Part shown: positions 16,501 to 23,991 of the stretch, piece after piece
Numbering within the stretch: the stretch's first letter is position 1
How the letters are laid out: every line of letters begins with the position of its first letter
Source of the DNA: Rubrivivax sp.
GTDB taxonomy: Bacteria; Pseudomonadota; Gammaproteobacteria; Burkholderiales; Burkholderiaceae_C
Direction of reading: 5' to 3'
Length of the DNA stretch: 64,000 nt
NCBI GenBank assembly: GCA_019635285.1
Contig: JAHBZS010000015.1
Location: forward strand, 1 to 64,000
The notes under the pieces: generated by a model
Told to the model about the DNA's origin: nothing
The model's database searches: none
What the model saw: the letters and a program-made list of their open reading frames with translations, nothing else
Made by a program: the position numbers and the translations under genes

Positions 16501-17773
16501 GCGCCACGCGCAGCAGGCAGGCGGCGTTGGTGCTGCCGAAGCCGCGCGACAGCACCAGCACGACGTCGCTGCGCGACTGTACCGGCGACGCGCTGGCCGG
16601 CAGCGCCGGCGCGTCGGCATCCTGCGCGCCCAGGCCGGCGATGCCGGGCACGCGGCCGGCGCGCAAGGCCGCCACCGCCAGCACCGCGTCGATCAGCCCG
16701 GCGGCGGCGAGCAGGTGGCCGAAGGCCCATTTGAAGGCGGTGACCGGCGGCATGTCGGCGCCGAAGACCTGCGCCAGCGCGCGAGCCTCGGAGCGGTCGG
16801 AATTGGGCGTGCCGTTGCCGTGGGCCACCACCAGGCCCACCTGCGCCGGCTGCAGCCCGGCGTTGGCCAGCGCGGCCTGGATGGCGCGCACCAGGCCATC
16901 GCCGTCGTCGCGCACCGGCAGCAGGCCCAGGGCTTCGCCGGCGCTGCCGAAGCCCAGGACCTCGCCCAGCACCGCGGCGCCGCGTTCCTGCGCCGCGGCT
17001 TCGGTCTCCAGCGTCAGCGCCGCGGCGCCTTCGCCCATGGCGCTGCCGTCGTGGCGCGCGTCGAAGGGGCGCAGCGCCTGCGCCGACAGCAGGCCCAGCT
17101 GGTGGTAGTACAGCAGGGTCTGCGGCTCGATCGGTGCGTCGTGCGCCACGACCACGGCACGAGTACATTCGCCGGCGCGCAGCGCGGCCGTGGCTTCGGC
17201 CAGCGCCAGCAGGCCGCTGATGCTGTGGTGCGTGATGCAGGCGTTGGGGCCCTTCAGTCCCTGGCGGATGCCAACGTGGCCGAGCACGTTGTTGGGCAGC
17301 GAGCGCAGCAGCCACAGCGGGTTGACGGTGGCCGCCAGCTCCTGGCCGAAGGCCTTCAGATCGCCTTTGGCCGCGGCGATCAGCGGCAGGTAGTCGTACT
17401 GGTTGCCGAAGGTGCCGCCGCCCGAGCCGACGATGACGCCGGTGGCGTCGGCGAAGCGCTCCTTGCCGGCGTCGTCCAGCGTCTCGCGCCAGGCGTTGAA
17501 TGCCGCCTGCTCGATCGCCTGGTCGGCCGCGTACAGCCCGAAGACATCGCCGCGGCGGATGTGCTTGAGCAGCTTGCGGTCGCCGGTCAGCTTGCCGGCG
17601 TTGTAGTCGGGCACCTCGGCGGCGATGCGTACCGGCCAGTCGCCGGCGTCCCATTGCGTGATCGGGCCGATGGCCGAGCGGCCCTCGTTCAGCGCGCCCA
17701 GGATCGCGTCGGGCGTGTGGCCGGCGCCGCAGATCGCGCCGCCGCCGGTGATGACGATGCGCGTCGTGCTCAC
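16493..17773 (-). CDS. Ketosynthase-like partner with Cys-to-Ser active site (chain-length-factor-like)
   Basis: A 426-residue beta-ketoacyl synthase fold. Aligned to FabF-type enzymes through LKGPN and the following helix, the nucleophilic Cys position is Ser184 (context ITHHSISG). The two histidine motifs are kept as AHGNGTPNSD and GHLLAAAG. A nearby Cys179 is five residues off register. Loss of the nucleophile beside a complete ketosynthase is the pattern of KS/chain-length-factor heterodimers in type II PKS and aryl polyene systems. The start is GTG 17773, overlapping the upstream KS stop as GTGA, which favours equimolar production. Decarboxylase-like activity is an alternative. Confidence 0.85.
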   Translation of the reverse strand: MSTTRIVITGGGAICGAGHTPDAILGALNEGRSAIGPITQWDAGDWPVRIAAEVPDYNAGKLTGDRKLLKHIRRGDVFGLYAADQAIEQAAFNAWRETLDDAGKERFADATGVIVGSGGGTFGNQYDYLPLIAAAKGDLKAFGQELAATVNPLWLLRSLPNNVLGHVGIRQGLKGPNACITHHSISGLLALAEATAALRAGECTRAVVVAHDAPIEPQTLLYYHQLGLLSAQALRPFDARHDGSAMGEGAAALTLETEAAAQERGAAVLGEVLGFGSAGEALGLLPVRDDGDGLVRAIQAALANAGLQPAQVGLVVAHGNGTPNSDRSEARALAQVFGADMPPVTAFKWAFGHLLAAAGLIDAVLAVAALRAGRVPGIAGLGAQDADAPALPASASPVQSRSDVVLVLSRGFGSTNAACLLRVARG

Positions 17774-19098
17774 GGCAATGCCTCCACGTCATCGGGGTGG
17801 CGGAAGGCCAGGCAGCTGTTCGAGCCGCCGAAGCCCAGCGAGTTGGACAGCGCGATGCGGATGCGCCGCGCACGTGGCGCATCGCGCACGATGTCGACGT
17901 CGCAGTCGGGGTCGAGTTCGCGCAGGTTGGCGTTGACCGGCAGCGTGCCGTGGTGGATGGCCAGCGCGCACACCGCGGCTTCCACCGCGCCGGCGGCCGC
18001 GATCAAATGGCCGGTGACGCTTTTCGTGGAGCTGACCGCCACCTGGCTGCGCGCGTCGCCCCACACCGCCTTGACGGCGGCGCACTCGCTGCGGTCGTTC
18101 ATCGGCGTCGAGGTGCCGTGGGCATTCAGGTAGTTGACGTCGGCAAGCTGCGCACCCGCGTCGGCGATGGCCTGGCGCATCGCCTGGATCGGCCCGTCGC
18201 CGGAGGGGTGCGAATCGGTGATGCGGTAGCTGGACAGCGAGTTGCCGTCGCCGGCCAGCTCGGCATAGATGCGCGCGCCGCGCTTCTTGGCGGCCTGCCA
18301 TTCCTCCAGCACGAGGAAGCCCGCGCCTTCGCCCAGCACGAAGCCGTTGCGCGTGGCATCGAAAGGGCGGCTGGCGCGCTCGGGCGCGTCGTTGTCCGGC
18401 GACACCGCATTGAGCAGGCAGAAGCCCGCCAGGCCCACCGGGTTGATCATCGAATCGAAGCCGCCGGCCAGCACGCAGTCGGCCTCGCCGCGGCGGATCA
18501 GCTTGAGCGCCGTGCCCACCGCCTGGCCGCCTGACGCACAAGCGGTGTGCACCGAGCTGGAATAGCCGCGGATGCCGAACACCCGCGACAGCAGCGCCGC
18601 ACCGGCGCCCGAATTGCTGCGGCAGAAGACCAGCGGGTCGGCGGCCGAGCCCTGCGCCGTCAGCAGCGCGGACGGCTGCAGTTCGCCGTCGGGCGCAGCG
18701 TCGCGCTGCACCTGGGCCAGCTCGTCGTAGGTCACGCCCATCATGCCGGTGCCGACCACGCAGCCCCAGCGCTCGGCGGTGGCCTCGGTGGGCCGCAGGC
18801 CGGCGTCGGCGAAGGCCTGCGCCGCCGCCACCAGCGCAAAACGGTGCGAGCGGTTGGCGAACTTCAGCAGCTTGCGATGTTCGCCCAGCGCCTGCAGCAC
18901 GGCGGCGTCCGGCAGGCCCTTGACCTCGGCGGCGATGCGCACCGGAAAGCCGCTGGCATCAAAACTGGCGATGCGTGCCGCGCCGCTGCGGCCGGCCAGC
19001 AACGCCGCCCAGGTGCTGGCCACGTCGTTGCCGACCGGCGTGACCAGGCCGAGGCCGGTGATGGCCACCCTGCGGCCTTGGTGGCGGCGTGAACTCAT
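17770..19098 (-). CDS. Beta-ketoacyl-ACP synthase (complete KS)
   Basis: A 442-residue FabF-like ketosynthase with the full triad: C187 in VHTACASGG, H327 in NAHGTSTP and H364 in TKSVTGHLIAAAG. It should condense malonyl-ACP with an acyl-ACP, releasing CO2. The start ATG 19098 overlaps the dehydratase stop (ATGA); a longer open frame upstream is a shadow of that gene. It is tightly coupled to the Ser184 partner downstream, so the two probably form a heterodimer that sets chain length. It is not the housekeeping fabF, which normally clusters with fabD/fabG/acpP. Confidence 0.9.
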   Translation of the reverse strand: MSSRRHQGRRVAITGLGLVTPVGNDVASTWAALLAGRSGAARIASFDASGFPVRIAAEVKGLPDAAVLQALGEHRKLLKFANRSHRFALVAAAQAFADAGLRPTEATAERWGCVVGTGMMGVTYDELAQVQRDAAPDGELQPSALLTAQGSAADPLVFCRSNSGAGAALLSRVFGIRGYSSSVHTACASGGQAVGTALKLIRRGEADCVLAGGFDSMINPVGLAGFCLLNAVSPDNDAPERASRPFDATRNGFVLGEGAGFLVLEEWQAAKKRGARIYAELAGDGNSLSSYRITDSHPSGDGPIQAMRQAIADAGAQLADVNYLNAHGTSTPMNDRSECAAVKAVWGDARSQVAVSSTKSVTGHLIAAAGAVEAAVCALAIHHGTLPVNANLRELDPDCDVDIVRDAPRARRIRIALSNSLGFGGSNSCLAFRHPDDVEALP

Positions 19099-19937
19099 GA
19101 AACGCTCCGCGGTGAGACTTCGATACGCGCCGTGGCCACGGTCTTGTCCTCGCTGCGCGCCGTGACCTTCAGGCGCGCGCGCAGCGCGTCGGCGTCCTGC
19201 AGCACGGCTTCGAGTGCCAGGCGCGTGCCGGGCGCGGTGAACGCACGGATCTTCACCTGGCCGACCTTGCGCGTGACCAGTGCGCCGGCGGCGGACAGCG
19301 GCGCCGCGGATTGCGCCAGCTGCAGCGACAGCGTGGCCAGCGCATCCATCAGCAGCGTGCCGGGAAACACCGGCCGCCGCGGAAAGTGGTCCTGAAAGTA
19401 GGGTGCCGCGGCGAGGTCCGGCACCTGCAGCCCCGCGCCAATGCGCTCGCCGGGCTGGAGTTGCAGGTCGTGGAACTCGGGCTCGGGCACGCCGCCGAAG
19501 CGTCCCGGCGCGGCGCCGGCGCCCAGCAGCGTGTGGAAGTCGGCGCGCACCGCTTCGGGCGCGTCGAACTCGTCCATCGGCAGCATCGGGCCGACGCTGT
19601 CCTGCAGCTCCATCGCCAGTGCGCCGTCGACGAAGGCCTTGCCGCTGTAGGCCACGGCCTCGGCGTCGCAGCGCTCGATGTCCGCCTGCAGCTGCAGCAG
19701 GCCGCCGGGGTGCGGCAGCGCGTGGTAGTGCACGGCGTTGGCCAGCCCGGCGACCGGCCGGTGCACGAAGTCCAGCTGCGCCATCGCCGACCACGCGGCC
19801 AACTGGCCCACCGCCTCGGCCATCAGCGAGGCCGGGAAGTGCGCACCCAGCGGCACCGCAAAGTGGCCCTCGACACGGCCGCCTTCGCGCCGCGTGATGC
19901 GGTCGACGAAGGAGAAGCTGCGAAAGCGCCCGCTCAT
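19095..19937 (-). CDS. Double-hotdog 3-hydroxyacyl-ACP dehydratase
   Basis: A 280-residue protein with two hotdog-like halves. The C-terminal half carries a FabA/FabZ-like HFPRRPVFPG segment starting at H184, followed by D198 in LLMDAL as the probable acid. The N-terminal half has a shortened relic, AHFPASLMAEAVGQL (H33, E41). Likely reaction: dehydration of 3-hydroxyacyl-ACP to enoyl-ACP. The start ATG 19937 has GGAGGGG six bases upstream. This start region is tandemly duplicated upstream, and a 21-codon reading frame ends exactly on it (TGA within ATGA). Confidence 0.82.
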   Translation of the reverse strand: MSGRFRSFSFVDRITRREGGRVEGHFAVPLGAHFPASLMAEAVGQLAAWSAMAQLDFVHRPVAGLANAVHYHALPHPGGLLQLQADIERCDAEAVAYSGKAFVDGALAMELQDSVGPMLPMDEFDAPEAVRADFHTLLGAGAAPGRFGGVPEPEFHDLQLQPGERIGAGLQVPDLAAAPYFQDHFPRRPVFPGTLLMDALATLSLQLAQSAAPLSAAGALVTRKVGQVKIRAFTAPGTRLALEAVLQDADALRARLKVTARSEDKTVATARIEVSPRSVS

Positions 19938-19999
19938 GGGGCGCCCCTCCGCGCAGCGCGCTCCGGCATGAGCGCTTGGGAGCGGCCCTGCGCGCTCAT
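19934..19999 (-). CDS. Mini-ORF 2 in leader of dehydratase (21 codons)
   Basis: It begins at ATG 19999, is preceded by GGAGGGG at 6 bp, and its TGA overlaps the dehydratase ATG (ATGA). The peptide begins MSAQGRSQAL and is basic. Its existence follows from the 62-bp repeat period (not a multiple of 3). It may serve only to carry ribosomes to the dehydratase start; product function is not expected. Confidence 0.3.
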   Translation of the reverse strand: MSAQGRSQALMPERAARRGAP

Positions 20000-20061
20000 G
20001 GAGCGCCCCTCCGCGCAGCACGCTCCGGGATGAGCGCTTGGGAGCGGCCCTGCGCGCTCAT
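19996..20061 (-). CDS. Mini-ORF 1 in leader of dehydratase (21 codons)
   Basis: It begins at ATG 20061, just after the ACP stop, and ends with a TGA overlapping the start of mini-ORF 2 (ATGA). Nearly identical to mini-ORF 2, with Ile instead of Met at position 11. Its own ribosome-binding site is weak, so initiation would depend on ribosomes finishing the ACP gene 14 bp upstream. Confidence 0.25.
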   Translation of the reverse strand: MSAQGRSQALIPERAARRGAP

Positions 20062-20075
20062 GCAGCGACGCTGCG

Positions 20076-20498
20076 TCAGCCCTGGGCCGCGCGCTGCGCG
20101 CGGATCACGACCTTGCAGAAGGTCTCGGTGGTGAACAGGCGCGGCACGTCGGAGGCCTTCAGCGGCGTCTTGATGCGCTCGGCCGGCACCTCGCTCAGGA
20201 AGGAGCGCAGCCGCGCCAGCCCGGCTTCGGTGACGATGCCCTTGGATTCGAATTCCGATTCGGGCAGCGGGCCGCGTGCGTCCTCGACGATCTTGCCGCG
20301 CGGGATCTTCACGCCGAAGCCCTTTTCGAGGCGGAACACCAGGTCCAGGAAGTCGATGGACTCGGCGTCCAGGTCTTCGATCAGCGAGGCCTTCGGCGTC
20401 ACTTCGTCGAGGTCGCAGCCCAGCGCGTCGGAAACGATCTGCGCCACCTTGGGGAATACCGCGTCGATCTCTGCCTGGCTGATTGCCTGTTCTGACAT
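20076..20498 (-). CDS. Long acyl carrier protein
   Basis: A 140-residue protein whose first ~80 residues are a type II acyl carrier protein, with S47 in LDAESIDFLDL as the phosphopantetheine site. The remaining ~60 residues (including RIKTPLKASDVPRLFTTETF) form an extension not found in AcpP. The start is ATG 20498 with GGAG eight bases upstream; GTG 20507 is too close to that site. Modification is probably done by the AcpS-like domain encoded at the end of this operon. The extension could dock the dedicated ketosynthase pair or acyltransferase. Confidence 0.88.
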   Translation of the reverse strand: MSEQAISQAEIDAVFPKVAQIVSDALGCDLDEVTPKASLIEDLDAESIDFLDLVFRLEKGFGVKIPRGKIVEDARGPLPESEFESKGIVTEAGLARLRSFLSEVPAERIKTPLKASDVPRLFTTETFCKVVIRAQRAAQG

Positions 20499-20511
20499 GT
20501 TGCTCACTCCG

Positions 20512-21270
20512 TTATTCCATCTTGAAGCCGCCGTCGACGTGCAGCACCTGGCCGGTGATGTAGTCGGCGAAACGCGAGGCGAGGAACCACACCGCGTGGG
20601 CCACGTCCTGGGCCTGTCCGTAGCGGCGCAGCAGGATGCGCGCCTTGATCTGGTCGTCGGCGAGGTCGCGCACCTGCTGCGACATCTCGGTCTCGATCAC
20701 GCCGGGGGCCACGCAGTTTACCGTGATCTTGCGCGAGGCCAGCTCCACCGCCATGGCCCGCGTGAAGGCGTTGATGGCGCCCTTGCTGGCCGCGTAGTTG
20801 GACTGGCCGCGGCCGCCCTTGTCGCCCGCCACCGAGCTCAGGTTGATGATGCGGCCCGAGCGCTTGGAGATCATGTGCCGCGCCACCGCGCGGGTGACGT
20901 TGAAGACGCCACCGACATTGGTGTCCAGCACCGCCCGGATGTCCTCGTCCTCGAGCATGCCGAGCAGGTTGTCGCGCACGATGCCGGCGTTGTTGACCAG
21001 CACGTCGATGCGGCCGCGGCTGTCGACGATTCGCTCCACCGCGTCGCCCACGGCAGCGGCGTCGGTCACGTCCGCCTGCATCGCCTCGGCCTTGCCGCCG
21101 GCGGCCTGCACCGCGGCGACCACCTCTTGCGCGGCCGCGGCGTTGTCGCGGTAGAAGAAGACCACGTCCATGCCGTCCTGCGCGAACAGCTCGACGATGG
21201 CCCGGCCGATGCCGCGGCTGCCGCCGCTGACCAGCGCGACCTTGCCGGCCAATCCCGAGTCGATGTTCAT
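20512..21270 (-). CDS. 3-oxoacyl-ACP reductase (FabG-like SDR)
   Basis: A 252-residue classical SDR with SGGSRGIG near residue 16, NNAG near 93, and the YxxxK catalytic pair in SNYAASKGA. The C-terminal GQVLHVDGGFKM is typical of FabG. It should reduce 3-oxoacyl-ACP with NADPH. The start at 21270 overlaps the upstream enoyl-reductase-like stop (ATGA), and the ACP start follows 13 bp after its stop. Context makes it the ketoreductase of the dedicated FAS-like operon. Confidence 0.9.
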   Translation of the reverse strand: MNIDSGLAGKVALVSGGSRGIGRAIVELFAQDGMDVVFFYRDNAAAAQEVVAAVQAAGGKAEAMQADVTDAAAVGDAVERIVDSRGRIDVLVNNAGIVRDNLLGMLEDEDIRAVLDTNVGGVFNVTRAVARHMISKRSGRIINLSSVAGDKGGRGQSNYAASKGAINAFTRAMAVELASRKITVNCVAPGVIETEMSQQVRDLADDQIKARILLRRYGQAQDVAHAVWFLASRFADYITGQVLHVDGGFKME

Positions 21271-22061
21271 CCGGAGATCGCGAAGCCGCCGTCGACGAAC
21301 AGCGTGTGGCCGTTGACCATGTGGGCCTCGGGCAGGCACAGCAGGTACACCGCTCCGGCCACGTCTTCGGGCGTCAGCACCGGGCCGGCCGGCGTGCGCG
21401 CCTTGAAGGATTCGACCAGCTGCTCGCGGTTGGGGAAGTAGCTCAGCGCATCGGTTTCGACCACGCCGGCGCTGACCGCGTTGACGCGGATGCCGCTGGG
21501 GCCGAGTTCCTGCGCCAGCGAGCGCACCAGCGATTCCAGCGCGGCTTTCGAGGCACCGATGAAGGCGTAGTTGGGCATCGCGCGCACCGAGCCCAGGCTG
21601 GACATGGCGATGATGCGGCCGCCCGGCCCCATCAACGGCGCGGCGCGCTGCGCCAGCAGGTTCAGCGCAAAGGCGTTGGTCTCCATGCACCAGCGCCAGT
21701 GCTTCAGCGTCATGTCCATCGCCGGCTTGAGCACGCCGCTGGCGGCGTTGCTGATGACGATGTCCAGGTGGTCGAAGTGCTTGCGCAGCTCGGTGAACAG
21801 CTCGTCCACGCTGTCCGGCTGGCTGACGCTGGCCTTCAGGGCCACGGCACGGCGGCCGAGCGCGCGGAACTGCTCACACAGCGCCTCGGCCTCTTCGTGG
21901 CTGTTGTAGTAGTTGACGACGAGGTCCGCGCCCGACTGCGCCAGCTTGGTGGCGATGGCGCGGCCGATGCCGCGTGCGGCGCCGGTGACGAGGGCCACCT
22001 TGCCGGCCAGCGGCAGCGCGGCAACGGAGGCAGAAGCGGAAGGCGCAGCAGGCTGGTTCAT
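21267..22061 (-). CDS. FabL/FabI-like enoyl-ACP reductase (SDR, Y-x6-K)
   Basis: A 264-residue SDR with TGAARGIG at the N-terminus and the Y-x6-K spacing (MPNYAFIGASKAALES) that separates FabI/FabL enoyl reductases from FabG-type ketoreductases, where the spacing is Y-x3-K. The resemblance to Bacillus FabL around that motif is strong. Expected reaction: NAD(P)H-dependent reduction of enoyl-ACP. It is the first gene of the leftward FAS-like operon; start ATG 22061 begins a low-complexity leader, and an in-frame ATG at 22100 is less likely. A separate FabI is encoded at 53.1-53.9 kb. Confidence 0.78.
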   Translation of the reverse strand: MNQPAAPSASASVAALPLAGKVALVTGAARGIGRAIATKLAQSGADLVVNYYNSHEEAEALCEQFRALGRRAVALKASVSQPDSVDELFTELRKHFDHLDIVISNAASGVLKPAMDMTLKHWRWCMETNAFALNLLAQRAAPLMGPGGRIIAMSSLGSVRAMPNYAFIGASKAALESLVRSLAQELGPSGIRVNAVSAGVVETDALSYFPNREQLVESFKARTPAGPVLTPEDVAGAVYLLCLPEAHMVNGHTLFVDGGFAISG

Positions 22062-22154
22062 GGTCGGGCGAATGGCGCTGTGCCCGCCAGTGGGGAACAC
22101 GCGGCGCGGATTGTAGGCCTGGGTAGAGGGGCTTGCTTATGATGGGCGACGCCG

Positions 22155-23621
22155 ATGACACCGCCTCAAGCCGACGATCCGCGCCCGGCGCGGCGCAATC
22201 CGCTGCTCGACATCCTGCGCCTGGTGCAGGCCCTGCTGCACGGCGGCTGGCGCAAGACGCGCGCCATCGAGCCGGCCTTCTGGAACAACCTGCAGAACGA
22301 GCTGCTGACCTGGCACCAATGGCGCGACCGGGCGGTGGTGATGCTGTTCGCTGCGATCACGGGCCTGGCGGTGGTGGGCTTCACGCTGCTCACCGAAGCC
22401 GCCAGCCATGTCCACGAGTGGCTGCGTCAGCAGGGCGATGCGGGCCGCTACCTGGTGCTGCTGTGGACGCCTTTGTTGACGGTCGGGCTGCTGTGGTGGA
22501 CGCGGCGTTTCGTGCCCAGCGCCGCCGGCTCGGGCATTCCGCAGGTGGTGCGCGCGCTGGAAGACGACCTGCCGCCGGCACAGCGCGAGCAGTTGGTGTC
22601 GCTGCGCATCGCGCTGCACAAGATCGCGCTGGTCTCGGGCGGCATGCTGGCCGGCCTGTCGATCGGCCGCGAGGGGCCGACGGTGCAGGTCGGCGCCGGC
22701 CTGATGGACACGGCGCGGCGCTGGCTGTCACCGCGCACCGGCATCGACGCGCACGACCTGATGGTGGCCGGCGCGGCGGCCGGCATCGCCGCGGCCTTCA
22801 ACACGCCGCTGGGCGGCATCGTGTTCGCGCTGGAGCAGTTGTCGCGCCGGCGCGGCATCTCGCACAGCTCGCTGGTCATCGCGGCCATCGTGCTGGCCGG
22901 CCTGGTGTCGGTGTCGATCTTCGGCAACCAGACCTACTTCGGCCAGATGCGCGTGCAACGCATGTCGTGGGACCTGCTGGGGCCGGGCCTGGTGGTGGCG
23001 CTGGTGGCCGGCCTGAGCGGCGGCCTGTTTGCGCGCCTGATCATCGTCTCCACGCTCGGCATGCCCGACCGCTTCAGTCGCTGGCGGCGGCAATATCCGC
23101 TGCGCTTCGCCGCGGTCTGCGGCTTCGTGGTGGCGCTGATCGGCCTGGTCACCGGCGGCGCCACCGCCGGTGCCGGCTACGCGCCGACGCGTGCGCTGCT
23201 GGAAGGGCAGGGCGACCTGCCCGGCGTGTACACGCTGCTGAAGTTCTGCGCCACCTGGCTGTCGGCCTGGACCGGCGTGCCGGCCGGCATGTTCGCGCCG
23301 TCGCTGACCATTGGCGCCGGCATCGGCCACGACGTGGCGCTGCTTGCCGGCCTGGGCAAGGACGCGGCGATTCCGTTGATCGCGCTGGGCATGGCCGGCT
23401 TCCTGGCGGCCACCACCGGCGGGCCGATCACCGCCTTCATCATCGTCATGGAAATGGTCTCCGGCCAGGCGATGGTGCTGAGCCTGATGGCCTGCTCGCT
23501 GCTGTCCAGCGGCGTGGCGCGGCTGGTCACCGAACCGATGTACCAGGAACTGGCGGACGCGTTGCCCGTGCCCGCAGCGGCGCAGGCGCCGCCGCCGTCG
23601 GCGAGCCGCAGCGAGGCTTGA
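22155..23621 (+). CDS. CLC-type chloride channel/antiporter
   Basis: A 488-residue voltage-gated chloride channel family protein. The selectivity-filter motifs GSGIPQV (about 125) and GREGPTVQ (about 170) are intact, and a later GVPAGMFAPSLTIGA supplies the third conserved region. About 10-12 hydrophobic segments follow a roughly 50-residue soluble N-terminus. CLC proteins move Cl- or exchange Cl-/H+; this one lacks a C-terminal CBS pair. It is divergent from the FAS-like operon, 93 bp apart. Confidence 0.92.
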   Translation: MTPPQADDPRPARRNPLLDILRLVQALLHGGWRKTRAIEPAFWNNLQNELLTWHQWRDRAVVMLFAAITGLAVVGFTLLTEAASHVHEWLRQQGDAGRYLVLLWTPLLTVGLLWWTRRFVPSAAGSGIPQVVRALEDDLPPAQREQLVSLRIALHKIALVSGGMLAGLSIGREGPTVQVGAGLMDTARRWLSPRTGIDAHDLMVAGAAAGIAAAFNTPLGGIVFALEQLSRRRGISHSSLVIAAIVLAGLVSVSIFGNQTYFGQMRVQRMSWDLLGPGLVVALVAGLSGGLFARLIIVSTLGMPDRFSRWRRQYPLRFAAVCGFVVALIGLVTGGATAGAGYAPTRALLEGQGDLPGVYTLLKFCATWLSAWTGVPAGMFAPSLTIGAGIGHDVALLAGLGKDAAIPLIALGMAGFLAATTGGPITAFIIVMEMVSGQAMVLSLMACSLLSSGVARLVTEPMYQELADALPVPAAAQAPPPSASRSEA

Positions 23622-23655
23622 GGCGTGGGTACCGCCGCCGCACGCGGCGCCTGCG

Positions 23656-23784
23656 TCACCAATGCCGCCGGTGCTGCTCTTGCTGTTCGTCGCGCACGTG
23701 CGCGCGCCAGGACCAGAAGATGAACACGCCGAGCAGCGCGAAGACACCAAGCAGAACGTAGAGCAAGCCAGATCCCCGAAACAC
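23656..23784 (-). CDS. Small membrane protein (42 residues)
   Basis: A 42-codon frame from GTG 23784. After MFRGSG there is a single hydrophobic segment (LLYVLLGVFALLGVFIFW), then a highly charged tail (RAHVRDEQQEQHRRHW). The alternation of a membrane helix and a basic/acidic tail is not expected by chance in this GC-rich background. GGGG lies about 6 bp before the start. It is convergent with the CLC gene and lies between it and tRNA-Arg. I do not recognise a family. Confidence 0.55.
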   Translation of the reverse strand: MFRGSGLLYVLLGVFALLGVFIFWSWRAHVRDEQQEQHRRHW

Positions 23785-23886
23785 GGGCGCCCCGCAGACG
23801 GCCAGAGGGCCGCGCGGACGCTCCGGGTGGGGTTCACGCCCGGGCCAGAAGTTCCGCTGGCGTCGAGCCGGCGTGGTGGCTTGTCG

Positions 23887-23963
23887 TGGCCTGCCCGGAG
23901 GGACTCGAACCCCCGACCTGCTGCTTAGAAGGCAGCTGCTCTATCCAGTTGAGCTACGGGCAG
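23887..23963 (-). tRNA. tRNA-Arg (anticodon TCT)
   Basis: A complete 77-nt tRNA on the minus strand. The acceptor stem CTGCCCG pairs with CGGGCAG, followed by G and encoded CCA. The anticodon stem GCTGC/GCAGC holds loop CTTCTAA with anticodon TCT, and the T arm GGGGG-TTCGAGT-CCCTC follows. Reads AGA (and probably AGG) arginine codons, which are rare in this GC-rich genome. Confidence 0.97.
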
Positions 23964-23991
23964 CAAGGGCCGTGATTTTAGGCGCCGGGGC

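Larger units (their letters stand above)
19932..20062. repeat. Two 62-bp tandem repeats plus 7-bp third copy start
   Basis: Units 19932-19993 and 19994-20055 differ at only a few positions, and GCTCATG at 20056-20062 begins a third. Each unit, read leftward, contains ATGAGCG and a GGAGGGG ribosome-binding site, so the duplication copies the initiation region of the dehydratase. It lies between the ACP and dehydratase genes. Confidence 0.9.

Noticed and set aside
16655-16675. Cys179 of the ketosynthase partner as active-site nucleophile
   Set aside because: Cys179 is codon 17237-17239 on the minus strand, five residues before the aligned site; both the upstream LKGPN motif and the spacing to the following helix place Ser184 at the nucleophile position.
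21271-21690. N-terminal extension of FabG giving a 392-residue protein
   Set aside because: The extension is a shadow of the FabL-like gene; the family start is ATG 21270 with the ATGA overlap.
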